In this document: piece after piece, positions 50,006-62,595 of the stretch | Layout: every line of letters begins with the position of its first letter | How positions within the stretch are numbered: the first letter of the stretch is position 1 | Origin: Synchiropus splendidus | Lineage: Eukaryota > Chordata > Actinopteri > Syngnathiformes > Callionymidae | Direction of reading: 5' to 3' | Assembly (NCBI RefSeq): GCF_027744825.2 | Contig: NW_026527080.1 | Coordinates: 213,635 to 277,634, forward strand | DNA length: 64,000 bases | The notes under the pieces: model-generated | Seen by the model: the letters and a program-made list of their open reading frames with translations, nothing else | The model's database searches: none | Told to the model about the DNA's origin: nothing | Program-made: the position numbers and the translations under genes

Positions 50006-53000
50006 TGAAATTTTAACCTCCCACTATAGCAGAAAGGGTCTTTCTAGTAGTTGCACATCACATCTAAGCTGTCTGAAGTGTTTTTCAAAAGTTATCAACA
50101 CTTTTATGTTTGGCGTTCCGAAACCCACCTTATCTCAGGCTGAAAAGCGTTTTTGTGCATTGTGCCATAACTTTTCAGGAAAGCTTCAGAACATGAAATT
50201 TTAACCTCCCACTATAGCAGAAAGGGTCTTTCTAGTAGTTGCACATCAAATCTAAACTGTCTGAAGTGTTTTTCCAAAGTTATCAACACTTTTATGTTTG
50301 GCGTTCCGAAACCCACCTTATCTCAGGCTGAAAAGCGTTTTTACGCATTGTGCCATAACTTTTCAGGGAAGCTTCAGAACATGAAATTTTAACCTCCCAC
50401 TATAGCAGAAAGGGTCTTTCTAGTAGTTGCACATCAAATCTAAGCTGTCTGAAGTGTTTTTCGAAAGTTATCAACACTTTTATGTTTGGCGTTCCGAAAC
50501 CCACCTTATCTCAGGCTGAAAAGCGTTTTTGTGCATTGTGCCATAACTTTTCAGGAAAGCTTCAGAACATGAAATTTTAACCTCCCACTATAGCAGAAAG
50601 GGTCTTTCTAGTAGTTGCACATCAAATCTAAACTGTCTGAAGTGTTTTTCCAAAGTTATCAACACTTTTATGTTTGGCGTTCCGAAACCCAACTTATCTC
50701 AGGCTGAAAAGCGTTTTTACGCATTGTGCCATAACTTTTCAGGGAAGCTTCAGAACATGAAATTTTAACCTCCCACTATAGCAGAAAGGGTCTTTCTAGT
50801 AGGTGCACATCAAATCTAAGCTCTCTGAAGTGTTTTTCGAAAGTTATCAACACTTTTATGTTTGGCGTTCCGAAACCCACCTTATCTCAGGCTGAAAAGC
50901 GTTTTTGTGCATTGTGCCATAACTTTTCAGGGAAGCTTCAGAACATGAAATTTTAACCTCCCACTATAGCAGAAAGGGTCTTTCTAGTAGTTGCACATCA
51001 AATCTAAACTGTCTGAAGTGTTTTTCCAAAGTTATTAACACTTTTATGTTTGGCGTTCCGAAACCCACCTTATCTCAGGCTGAAAAGCGTTTTTGTGCAT
51101 TGTGCCATAACTTTTCAGGGAAGCTTCAGAACATGAAATTTTAACCTCCCACTATAGCAGAAAGGGTCTTTCTAGTAGTTGCACATCAAATCTAAACTGT
51201 CTGAAGTGTTTTTCCAAAGTTATCAACACTTTTATGTTTGGCGTTCCGAAACCCACCTTATCTCAGGCTGAAAAGCGTTTTTACGCATTGTGCCATAACT
51301 TTTCAGGGAAGCTTCAGAACATGAAATTTTAACCTCCCACTATAGCAGAAAGGGTCTTTCTAGTAGGTGCACATCAAATCTAAGCTGTCTGAAGTGTTTT
51401 TCGAAAGTTATCAACACTTTTATGTTTGGCGTTCCGAAACCCACCTTATCTCAGGCTGAAAAGCGTTTTTGTGCATTGTGCCATAACTTTTCAGGGAAGC
51501 TTCAGAACATGAAATTTTAACCTCCCACTATAGCAGAAAGGGTCTTTCTAGTAGTTGCACATCAAATCTAAACTGTCTGAAGTGTTTTTCCAAAGTTATC
51601 AACACTTTTATGTTTGGCGTTCCGAAACCCACCTTATCTCAGGCTGAAAAGCGTTTTTACGCATTGTGCCATAACTTTTCAGGGAAGCCTCAGAACATGA
51701 AATTTTAACCTCCCACTATAGCAGAAAGGGTCTTTCTAGTAGTTGCACATCAAATCTAAACTGTCTGAAGTGTTTTTCCAAAGTTATCAACACTTTTATG
51801 TTTGGCGTTCCGAAACCCACCTTATCTCAGGCTGAAAAGCGTTTTTGTGCATTGTGCCATAACTTTTCAGGGAAGCTTCAGAACATGAAATTTTAACCTC
51901 CCACTATAGCAGAAAGGGTCTTTCTAGTAGTTGCACATCAAATCTAAGCTGTCTGAAGTGTTTTTCAAAAGTTATCAACACTTTTATGTTTGGCGTTCCG
52001 AAACCCACCTTATCTCAGGCTGAAAAGCGTTTTTGTGCATTGTGCCATAACTTTTCAGGAAGCTTCAGAACATGAAATTTTAACCTCCCACTATAGCAGA
52101 AAGGGTCTTTCTAGTAGGTGCACATCAAATCTAAGCTCTCTGAAGTGTTTTTCGAAAGTTATCAACACTTTTATGTTTGGCGTTCCGAAACCCACCTTAT
52201 CTCAGCTGAAAAGCGTTTTTGTGCATTGTGCCATAACTTTTCAGGGAAGCTTCAGAACATGAAATTTTAACCTCCCACTATAGCAGAAAGGGTCTTTCTA
52301 GTAGTTGCACATCAAATCTAAACTGTCTGAAGTGTTTTTCCAAAGTTATCAACACTTTTATGTTTGGCGTTCCGAAACCCACCTTATCTCAGGCTGAAAA
52401 GCGTTTTTGTGCATTGTGCCATAACTTTTCAGGGAAGCTTCAGAACATGAAATTTTAACCTCCCACTATAGCAGAAAGGGTCTTTCTAGTAGTTGCACAT
52501 CAAATCTAAACTGTCTGAAGTGTTTTTCCAAAGTTATCAACACTTTTATGTTTGGCGTTCCGAAACCCACCTTATCTCAGGCTGAAAAGCGTTTTTGTGC
52601 ATTGTGCCATAACTTTTCAGGGAAGCTTCAGAACATGAAATTTTAACCTCCCACTATAGCAGAAAGGGTCTTTCTAGTAGTTGCACATCAAATCTAAGCT
52701 GTCTGAAGTGTTTTTCAAAAGTTATCAACACTTTTATGTTTGGCGTTCCGAAACCCACCTTATCTCAGGCTGAAAAGCGTTTTTGTGCATTGTGCCATAA
52801 CTTTTCAGGAAAGCTTCAGAACATGAAATTTTAACCTCCCACTATAGCAGAAAGGGTCTTTCTAGTAGTTGCACATCAAATCTAAACTGTCTGAAGTGTT
52901 TTCAAAAGTTATCAACACTTTTATGTTTGGCGTTCCGAAACCCACCTTATCTCAGGCTGAAAAGCGTTTTTGTGCATTGTGCCATAACTTTTCAGGAAAG

Positions 53001-56000
53001 CTTCAGAACATGAAATTTTAACCTCCCACTATAGCAGAAAGGGTCTTTCTAGTAGTTGCACATCAAATCTAAACTGTCTGAAGTGTTTTTCCAAAGTTAT
53101 CAACACTTTTATGTTTGGCGTTCCGAAACCCACCTTATCTCAGGCTGAAAAGCGTTTTTACGCATTGTGCCATAACTTTTCAGGGAAGCTTCAGAACATG
53201 AAATTTTAACCTCCCACTATAGCAGAAAGGGTCTTTCTAGTAGGTGCACATCAAATCTAAGCTCTCTGAAGTGTTTTTCGAAAGTTATCAACACTTTTAT
53301 GTTTGGCGTTCCGAAACCCACCTTATCTCAGGCTGAAAAGCGTTTTTGTGCATTGTGCCATAACTTTTCAGGGAAGCTTCAGAACATGAAATTTTAACCT
53401 CCCACTATAGCAGAAAGGGTCTTTCTAGTAGTTGCACATCAAATCTAAACTGTCTGAAGTGTTTTTCCAAAGTTATCAACACTTTTATGTTTGGCGTTCC
53501 GAAACCCACCTTATCTCAGGCTGAAAAGCGTTTTTACGCATTGTGCCATAACTTTTCAGGGAAGCCTCAGAACATGAAATTTTAACCTCCCACTATAGCA
53601 GAAAGGGTCTTTCTAGTAGTTGCACATCAAATCTAAACTGTCTGAAGTGTTTTTCCAAAGTTATCAACACTTTTATGTTTGGCGTTCCGAAACCCACCTT
53701 ATCTCAGGCTGAAAAGCGTTTTTGTGCATTGTGCCATAACTTTTCAGGGAAGCTTCAGAACATGAAATTTTAACCTCCCACTATAGCAGAAAGGGTCTTT
53801 CTAGTAGTTGCACATCAAATCTAAGCTGTCTGAAGTGTTTTTCAAAAGTTATCAACACTTTTATGTTTGGCGTTCCGAAACCCACCTTATCTCAGGCTGA
53901 AAAGCGTTTTTGTGCATTGTGCCATAACTTTTCAGGAAAGCTTCAGAACATGAAATTTTAACCTCCCACTATAGCAGAAAGGGTCTTTCTAGTAGTTGCA
54001 CATCAAATCTAAACTGTCTGAAGTGTTTTTCCAAAGTTATCAACACTTTTATGTTTGGCGTTCCGAAACCCACCTTATCTCAGGCTGAAAAGCGTTTTTG
54101 TGCATTGTGCCATAACTTTTCAGGAAAGCTTCAGAACATGAAATTTTAACCTCCCACTATAGCAGAAAGGGTCTTTCTAGTAGGTGCACATCAAATCTAA
54201 GCTCTCTGAAGTGTTTTTCGAAAGTTATCAACACTTTTATGTTTGGCGTTCCGAAACCCACCTTATCTCAGGCTGAAAAGCGTTTTTGTGCATTGTGCCA
54301 TAACTTTTCAGGGAAGCTTCAGAACATGAAATTTTAACCTCCCACTATAGCAGAAAGGGTCTTTCTAGTAGTTGCACATCAAATCTAAACTGTCTGAAGT
54401 GTTTTTCCAAAGTTATCAACACTTTTATGTTTGGCGTTCCGAAACCCACCTTATCTCAGGCTGAAAAGCGTTTTTGTGCATTGTGCCATAACTTTTCAGG
54501 GAAGCTTCAGAACATGAAATTTTAACCTCCCACTATAGCAGAAAGGGTCTTTCTAGTAGTTGCACATCAAATCTAAACTGTCTGAAGTGTTTTTCCAAAG
54601 TTATCAACACTTTTATGTTTGGCGTTCCGAAACCCACCTTATCTCAGGCTGAAAAGCGTTTTTGTGCATTGTGCCATAACTTTTCAGGGAAGCTTCAGAA
54701 CATGAAATTTTAACCTCCCACTATAGCAGAAAGGGTCTTTCTAGTAGTTGCACATCAAATCTAAGCTGTCTGAAGTGTTTTTCAAAAGTTATCAACACTT
54801 TTATGTTTGGCGTTCCGAAACCCACCTTATCTCAGGCTGAAAAGCGTTTTTGTGCATTGTGCCATAACTTTTCAGGAAAGCTTCAGAACATGAAATTTTA
54901 ACCTCCCACTATAGCAGAAAGGGTCTTTCTAGTAGTTGCACATCAAATCTAAACTGTCTGAAGTGTTTTTCCAAAGTTATCAACACTTTTATGTTTGGCG
55001 TTCCGAAACCCACCTTATCTCAGGCTGAAAAGCGTTTTTGTGCATTGTGCCATAACTTTTCAGGAAAGCTTCAGAACATGAAATTTTAACCTCCCACTAT
55101 AGCAGAAAGGGTCTTTCTAGTAGTTGCACATCAAATCTAAACTGTCTGAAGTGTTTTTCCAAAGTTATCAACACTTTTATGTTTGGCGTTCCGAAACCCA
55201 CCTTATCTCAGGCTGAAAAGCGTTTTTACGCATTGTGCCATAACTTTTCAGGGAAGCTTCAGAACATGAAATTTTAACCTCCCACTATAGCAGAAAGGGT
55301 CTTTCTAGTAGGTGCACATCAAATCTAAGCTCTCTGAAGTGTTTTTCGAAAGTTATCAACACTTTTATGTTTGGCGTTCCGAAACCCACCTTATCTCAGG
55401 CTGAAAAGCGTTTTTGTGCATTGTGCCATAACTTTTCAGGGAAGCTTCAGAACATGAAATTTTAACCTCCCACTATAGCAGAAAGGGTCTTTCTAGTAGT
55501 TGCACATCAAATCTAAACTGTCTGAAGTGTTTTTCCAAAGTTATTAACACTTTTATGTTTGGCGTTCCGAAACCCACCTTATCTCAGGCTGAAAAGCGTT
55601 TTTGTGCATTGTGCCATAACTTTTCAGGGAAGCTTCAGAACATGAAATTTTAACCTCCCACTATAGCAGAAAGGGTCTTTCTAGTAGTTGCACATCAAAT
55701 CTAAACTGTCTGAAGTGTTTTTCCAAAGTTATCAACACTTTTATGTTTGGCGTTCCGAAACCCACCTTATCTCAGGCTGAAAAGCGTTTTTACGCATTGT
55801 GCCATAACTTTTCAGGGAAGCTTCAGAACATGAAATTTTAACCTCCCACTATAGCAGAAAGGGTCTTTCTAGTAGGTGCACATCAAATCTAAGCTGTCTG
55901 AAGTGTTTTTCGAAAGTTATCAACACTTTTATGTTTGGCGTTCCGAAACCCACCTTATCTCAGGCTGAAAAGCGTTTTTGTGCATTGTGCCATAACTTTT

Positions 56001-56957
56001 CAGGGAAGCTTCAGAACATGAAATTTTAACCTCCCACTATAGCAGAAAGGGTCTTTCTAGTAGTTGCACATCAAATCTAAGCTGTCTGAAGTGTTTTTCA
56101 AAAGTTATCAACACTTTTATGTTTGGCGTTCCGAAACCCACCTTATCTCAGGCTGAAAAGCGTTTTTGTGCATTGTGCCATAACTTTTCAGAAAGCTTCA
56201 GAACATGAAATTTTAACCTCCCACTATAGCAGAAAGGGTCTTTCTAGTAGTTGCACATCAAATCTAAGCTCTCTGAAGTGTTTTTCGAAAGTTATCAACA
56301 CTTTTATGTTTGGCGTTCCGAAACCCACCTTATCTCAGGCTGAAAAGCGTTTTTGTGCATTGTGCCATAACTTTTCATGAAAGCTTCAGAACATGAAATT
56401 TTAACCTCCCACTATAGCAGAAAGGGTCTTTCTAGTAGTTGCACATCAAATCTAAACTGTCTGAAGTGTTTTTCCAAAGTTATCAACACTTTTATGTTTG
56501 GCGTTCCGAAACCCACCTTATCTCAGGCTGAAAAGCGTTTTTACGCATTGTGCCATAACTTTTCAGGGAAGCTTCAGAACATGAAATTTTAACCTCCCAC
56601 TATAGCAGAAAGGGTCTTTCTAGTAGGTGCACATCAAATCTAAGCTCTCTGAAGTGTTTTTCGAAAGTTATCAACACTTTTATGTTTGGCGTTCCGAAAC
56701 CCACCTTATCTCAGGCTGAAAAGCGTTTTTGTGCATTGTGCCATAACTTTTCAGGGAAGCTTCAGAACATGAAATTTTAACCTCCCTCTATAGCAGAAAG
56801 GGTCTTTCTAGTAGTTGCACATCAAATCTAAACTGTCTGAAGTGTTTTTCCAAAGTTATTAACACTTTTATGTTTGGCGTTCCGAAACCCACCTTATCTC
56901 AGGCTGAAAAGCGTTTTTGTGCATTGTGCCATAACTTTTCAGGGAAGCTTCAGAACA
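50006..56957 (+). repeat. Degraded A* region, 37 monomers
   Basis: It opens with the last A* (56C at 50061): A*-B-hybrid-B'-C-D-B-F-B!-E-A-C-E-E-A-A'-B-C-B!-E-A-E+-C-E-E-A-E+-B-C-D-B-F-A-C-B-C-D. The segment is recognisably built from the 29-mer order but with monomers missing and segments re-used; A-E+-B-C-D-B-F-A at 54703-56205 matches 26320-27823. Four 187-bp monomers start at 51886, 52073, 52824 and 56019. The monomer at 50382 is a hybrid (46T and 66G with 82G and 175A). Confidence 0.8.
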
Positions 56958-59775
56958 TGAAATTTTAACCTCCCACTATAGCAGAAAGGGTCTTTCTAGT
57001 AGTTGCACATCAAATCTAAACTGTCTGAAGTGTTTTTCCAAAGTTATCAACACTTTTATGTTTGGCGTTCCGAAACCCACCTTATCTCAGGCTGAAAAGC
57101 GTTTTTGTGCATTGTGCCATAACTTTTCAGGAAGCTTCAGAACATGAAATTTTAACCTCCCACTATAGCAGAAAGGGTCTTTCTAGTAGTTGCACATCAA
57201 ATCTAAGCTGTCTGAAGTGTTTTTCAAAAGTTATCAACACTTTTATGTTTGGCGTTCCGAAACCCACCTTATCTCAGGCTGAAAAGCGTTTTTGTGCATT
57301 GTGACATAACTTTTCAGGAAAGCTTCAGAACATGAAATTTTAACCTCCCACTATAGCAGAAAGGGTCTTTCTAGTAGTTGCACATCAAATCTAAACTGTC
57401 TGAAGTGTTTTTCCAAAGTTATCAACACTTTTATGTTTGGCGTTCCGAAACCCACCTTATCTCAGGCTGAAAAGCGTTTTTACGCATTGTGTCATAACTT
57501 TTCAGGGAAGCTTCAGAACATGAAATTTTAACCTCCCACTATAGCAGAAAGGGTCTTTCTAGTAGGTGCACATCAAATCTAAGCTCTCTGAAGTGTTTTT
57601 CGAAAGTTATCAACACTTTTATGTTTGGCGTTCCGAAACCCACCTTATCTCAGGCTGAAAAGCGTTTTTGTGCATTGTGCCATAACTTTTCAGGAAAGCT
57701 TCAGAACATGAAATTTTAACCTCCCACTATAGCAGAAAGGGTCTTTCTAGTAGTTGCACATCAAATCTAAACTGTCTGAAGTGTTTTTCCAAAGTTATCA
57801 ACACTTTTATGTTTGGCGTTCCGAAACCCACCTTATCTCAGGCTGAAAAGCGTTTTTACGCATTGTGCCATAACTTTTCAGGGAAGCTTCAGAACATGAA
57901 ATTTTAACCTCCCACTATAGCAGAAAGGGTCTTTCTAGTAGTTGCACATCAAATCTAAACTGTCTGAAGTGTTTTTCCAAAGTTATCAACACTTTTATGT
58001 TTGGCGTTCCGAAACCCACCTTATCTCAGGCTGAAAAGCGTTTTTGTGCATTGTGCCATAACTTTTCAGGGAAGCTTCAGAACATGAAATTTTAACCTCC
58101 CACTATAGCAGAAAGGGTCTTTCTAGTAGTTGCACATCAAATCTAAGCTGTCTGAAGTGTTTTTCAAAAGTTATCAACACTTTTATGTTTGGCGTTCCGA
58201 AACCCACCTTATCTCAGGCTGAAAAGCGTTTTTGTGCATTGTGCCATAACTTTTCAGGAAAGCTTCAGAACATGAAATTTTAACCTCCCACTATAGCAGA
58301 AAGGGTCTTTCTAGTAGGTGCACATCAAATCTAAACTGTCTGAAGTGTTTTTCCAAAGTTATCAACACTTTTATGTTTGGCGTTCCGAAACCCACCTTAT
58401 CTCAGGCTGAAAAGCGTTTTTGTGCATTGTGCCATAACTTTTCAGGAAAGCTTCAGAACATGAAATTTTAACCTCCCACTATAGCAGAAAGGGTCTTTCT
58501 AGTAGTTGCACATCAAATCTAAACTGTCTGAAGTGTTTTTCCAAAGTTATCAACACTTTTATGTTTGGCGTTCCGAAACCCACCTTATCTCAGGCTGAAA
58601 AGCGTTTTTGTGCATTGTGCCATAACTTTTCAGGGAAGCTTCAGAACATGAAATTTTAACCTCCCACTATAGCAGAAAGGGTCTTTCTAGTAGTTGCACA
58701 TCAAATCTAAACTGTCTGAAGTGTTTTTCCAAAGTTATCAACACTTTTATGTTTGGCGTTCCGAAACCCACCTTATCTCAGGCTGAAAAGCGTTTTTGTG
58801 CATTGTGCCATAACTTTTCAGGGAAGCTTCAGAACATGAAATTTTAACCTCCCACTATAGCAGAAAGGGTCTTTAAAGTAGTTGCACATCAAATCTAAAC
58901 TGTCTGAAGTGTTTTTCCAAAGTTATCAACACTTTTATGTTTGGCGTTACGAAACCCACCTTATCTCAGGCTGAAAAGCGTTTTTGTGCATTGTGCCATA
59001 ACTTTTCAGGAAGCTTCAGAACATGAAATTTTAACCTCCCACTATAGCAGAAAGGGTCTTTCTAGTAGTTGCACATCAAATCTAAGCTGTCTGAAGTGTT
59101 TTTCAAAAGTTATCAACACTTTTATGTTTGGCGTTCCGAAACCCACCTTATCTCAGGCTGAAAAGCGTTTTTGTGCATTGTGACATAACTTTTCAGGAAA
59201 GCTTCAGAACATGAAATTTTAACCTCCCACTATAGCAGAAAGGGTCTTTCTAGTAGTTGCACATCAAATCTAAACTGTCTGAAGTGTTTTTCCAAAGTTA
59301 TCAACACTTTTATGTTTGGCGTTCCGAAACCCACCTTATCTCAGGCTGAAAAGCGTTTTTACGCATTGTGCCATAACTTTTCAGGGAAGCTTCAGAACAT
59401 GAAATTTTAACCTCCCACTATAGCAGAAAGGGTCTTTCTAGTAGGTGCACATCAAATCTAAGCTCTCTGAAGTGTTTTTCGAAAGTTATCAACACTTTTA
59501 TGTTTGGCGTTCCGAAACCCACCTTATCTCAGGCTGAAAAGCGTTTTTGTGCATTGTGCCATAACTTTTCAGGAAAGCTTCAGAACATGAAATTTTAACC
59601 TCCCACTATAGCAGAAAGGGTCTTTCTAGTAGTTGCACATCAAATCTAAACTGTCTGAAGTGTTTTTCCAAAGTTATTAACACTTTTATGTTTGGCGTTC
59701 CGAAACCCACCTTATCTCAGGCTGAAAAGCGTTTTTGTGCATTGTGCCATAACTTTTCAGGGAAGCTTCAGAACA
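56958..59775 (+). repeat. 15-monomer higher-order unit, copy 1
   Basis: Order: E-A-B-C-B-E-A-E+-E-E-E-A-B-C-D, 2818 bp with two 187-bp monomers (56958 and 58837). Marks: GTGACAT at 57304 and 59183, GTGTCAT at 57492, CTTTAAAGTAG (two changes, 58875-58876), GTTACG at 58949. The E+ here has 46G, unlike copy 2. The unit resembles the 19-mer at 7521-11092 with monomers lost. Confidence 0.86.
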
Positions 59776-62595
59776 TGAAATTTTAACCTCCCACTATAGC
59801 AGAAAGGGTCTTTCTAGTAGTTGCACATCAAATCTAAACTGTCTGAAGTGTTTTTCCAAAGTTATCAACACTTTTATGTTTGGCGTTCCGAAACCCACCT
59901 TATCTCAGGCTGAAAAGCGTTTTTGTGCATTGTGCCATAACTTTTCAGGGAAGCTTCAGAACATGAAATTTTAACCTCCCACTATAGCAGAAAGGGTCTT
60001 TCTAGTAGTTGCACATCAAATCTAAGCTGTCTGAAGTGTTTTTCAAAAGTTATCAACACTTTTATGTTTGGCGTTCCGAAACCCACCTTATCTCAGGCTG
60101 AAAAGCGTTTTTGTGCATTGTGACATAACTTTTCAGGAAAGCTTCAGAACATGAAATTTTAACCTCCCACTATAGCAGAAAGGGTCTTTCTAGTAGTTGC
60201 ACATCAAATCTAAACTGTCTGAAGTGTTTTTCCAAAGTTATCAACACTTTTATGTTTGGCGTTCCGAAACCCACCTTATCTCAGGCTGAAAAGCGTTTTT
60301 ACGCATTGTGTCATAACTTTTCAGGGAAGCTTCAGAACATGAAATTTTAACCTCCCACTATAGCAGAAAGGGTCTTTCTAGTAGGTGCACATCAAATCTA
60401 AGCTCTCTGAAGTGTTTTTCGAAAGTTATCAACACTTTTATGTTTGGCGTTCCGAAACCCACCTTATCTCAGGCTGAAAAGCGTTTTTGTGCATTGTGCC
60501 ATAACTTTTCAGGAAAGCTTCAGAACATGAAATTTTAACCTCCCACTATAGCAGAAAGGGTCTTTCTAGTAGTTGCACATCAAATCTAAACTGTCTGAAG
60601 TGTTTTTCCAAAGTTATCAACACTTTTATGTTTGGCGTTCCGAAACCCACCTTATCTCAGGCTGAAAAGCGTTTTTACGCATTGTGCCATAACTTTTCAG
60701 GGAAGCTTCAGAACATGAAATTTTAACCTCCCACTATAGCAGAAAGGGTCTTTCTAGTAGTTGCACATCAAATCTAAACTGTCTGAAGTGTTTTTCCAAA
60801 GTTATCAACACTTTTATGTTTGGCGTTCCGAAACCCACCTTATCTCAGGCTGAAAAGCGTTTTTGTGCATTGTGCCATAACTTTTCAGGGAAGCTTCAGA
60901 ACATGAAATTTTAACCTCCCACTATAGCAGAAAGGGTCTTTCTAGTAGTTGCACATCAAATCTAAGCTGTCTGAAGTGTTTTTCAAAAGTTATCAACACT
61001 TTTATGTTTGGCGTTCCGAAACCCACCTTATCTCAGGCTGAAAAGCGTTTTTGTGCATTGTGCCATAACTTTTCAGGAAAGCTTCAGAACATGAAATTTT
61101 AACCTCCCACTATAGCAGAAAGGGTCTTTCTAGTAGTTGCACATCAAATCTAAACTGTCTGAAGTGTTTTTCCAAAGTTATCAACACTTTTATGTTTGGC
61201 GTTCCGAAACCCACCTTATCTCAGGCTGAAAAGCGTTTTTGTGCATTGTGCCATAACTTTTCAGGAAAGCTTCAGAACATGAAATTTTAACCTCCCACTA
61301 TAGCAGAAAGGGTCTTTCTAGTAGTTGCACATCAAATCTAAACTGTCTGAAGTGTTTTTCCAAAGTTATCAACACTTTTATGTTTGGCGTTCCGAAACCC
61401 ACCTTATCTCAGGCTGAAAAGCGTTTTTGTGCATTGTGCCATAACTTTTCAGGGAAGCTTCAGAACATGAAATTTTAACCTCCCACTATAGCAGAAAGGG
61501 TCTTTCTAGTAGTTGCACATCAAATCTAAACTGTCTGAAGTGTTTTTCCAAAGTTATCAACACTTTTATGTTTGGCGTTCCGAAACCCACCTTATCTCAG
61601 GCTGAAAAGCGTTTTTGTGCATTGTGCCATAACTTTTCAGGGAAGCTTCAGAACATGAAATTTTAACCTCCCACTATAGCAGAAAGGGTCTTTAAAGTAG
61701 TTGCACATCAAATCTAAACTGTCTGAAGTGTTTTTCCAAAGTTATCAACACTTTTATGTTTGGCGTTACGAAACCCACCTTATCTCAGGCTGAAAAGCGT
61801 TTTTGTGCATTGTGCCATAACTTTTCAGGGAAGCTTCAGAACATGAAATTTTAACCTCCCACTATAGCAGAAAGGGTCTTTCTAGTAGTTGCACATCAAA
61901 TCTAAGCTGTCTGAAGTGTTTTTCAAAAGTTATCAACACTTTTATGTTTGGCGTTCCGAAACCCACCTTATCTCAGGCTGAAAAGCGTTTTTGTGCATTG
62001 TGACATAACTTTTCAGGAAAGCTTCAGAACATGAAATTTTAACCTCCCACTATAGCAGAAAGGGTCTTTCTAGTAGTTGCACATCAAATCTAAACTGTCT
62101 GAAGTGTTTTTCCAAAGTTATCAACACTTTTATGTTTGGCGTTCCGAAACCCACCTTATCTCAGGCTGAAAAGCGTTTTTACGCATTGTGCCATAACTTT
62201 TCAGGGAAGCTTCAGAACATGAAATTTTAACCTCCCACTATAGCAGAAAGGGTCTTTCTAGTAGGTGCACATCAAATCTAAGCTCTCTGAAGTGTTTTTC
62301 GAAAGTTATCAACACTTTTATGTTTGGCGTTCCGAAACCCACCTTATCTCAGGCTGAAAAGCGTTTTTGTGCATTGTGCCATAACTTTTCAGGAAAGCTT
62401 CAGAACATGAAATTTTAACCTCCCACTATAGCAGAAAGGGTCTTTCTAGTAGTTGCACATCAAATCTAAACTGTCTGAAGTGTTTTTCCAAAGTTATTAA
62501 CACTTTTATGTTTGGCGTTCCGAAACCCACCTTATCTCAGGCTGAAAAGCGTTTTTGTGCATTGTGCCATAACTTTTCAGGGAAGCTTCAGAACA
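59776..62595 (+). repeat. 15-monomer higher-order unit, copy 2
   Basis: Same order as copy 1, all monomers 188 bp, total 2820 bp. Marks recur at 60123, 60311, 61694-61695, 61768 and 62003, at offsets of 2819 or 2820. The double change CTTTAAAGTAG is found only in these two units, so the duplication is later than that mutation. Confidence 0.86.
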
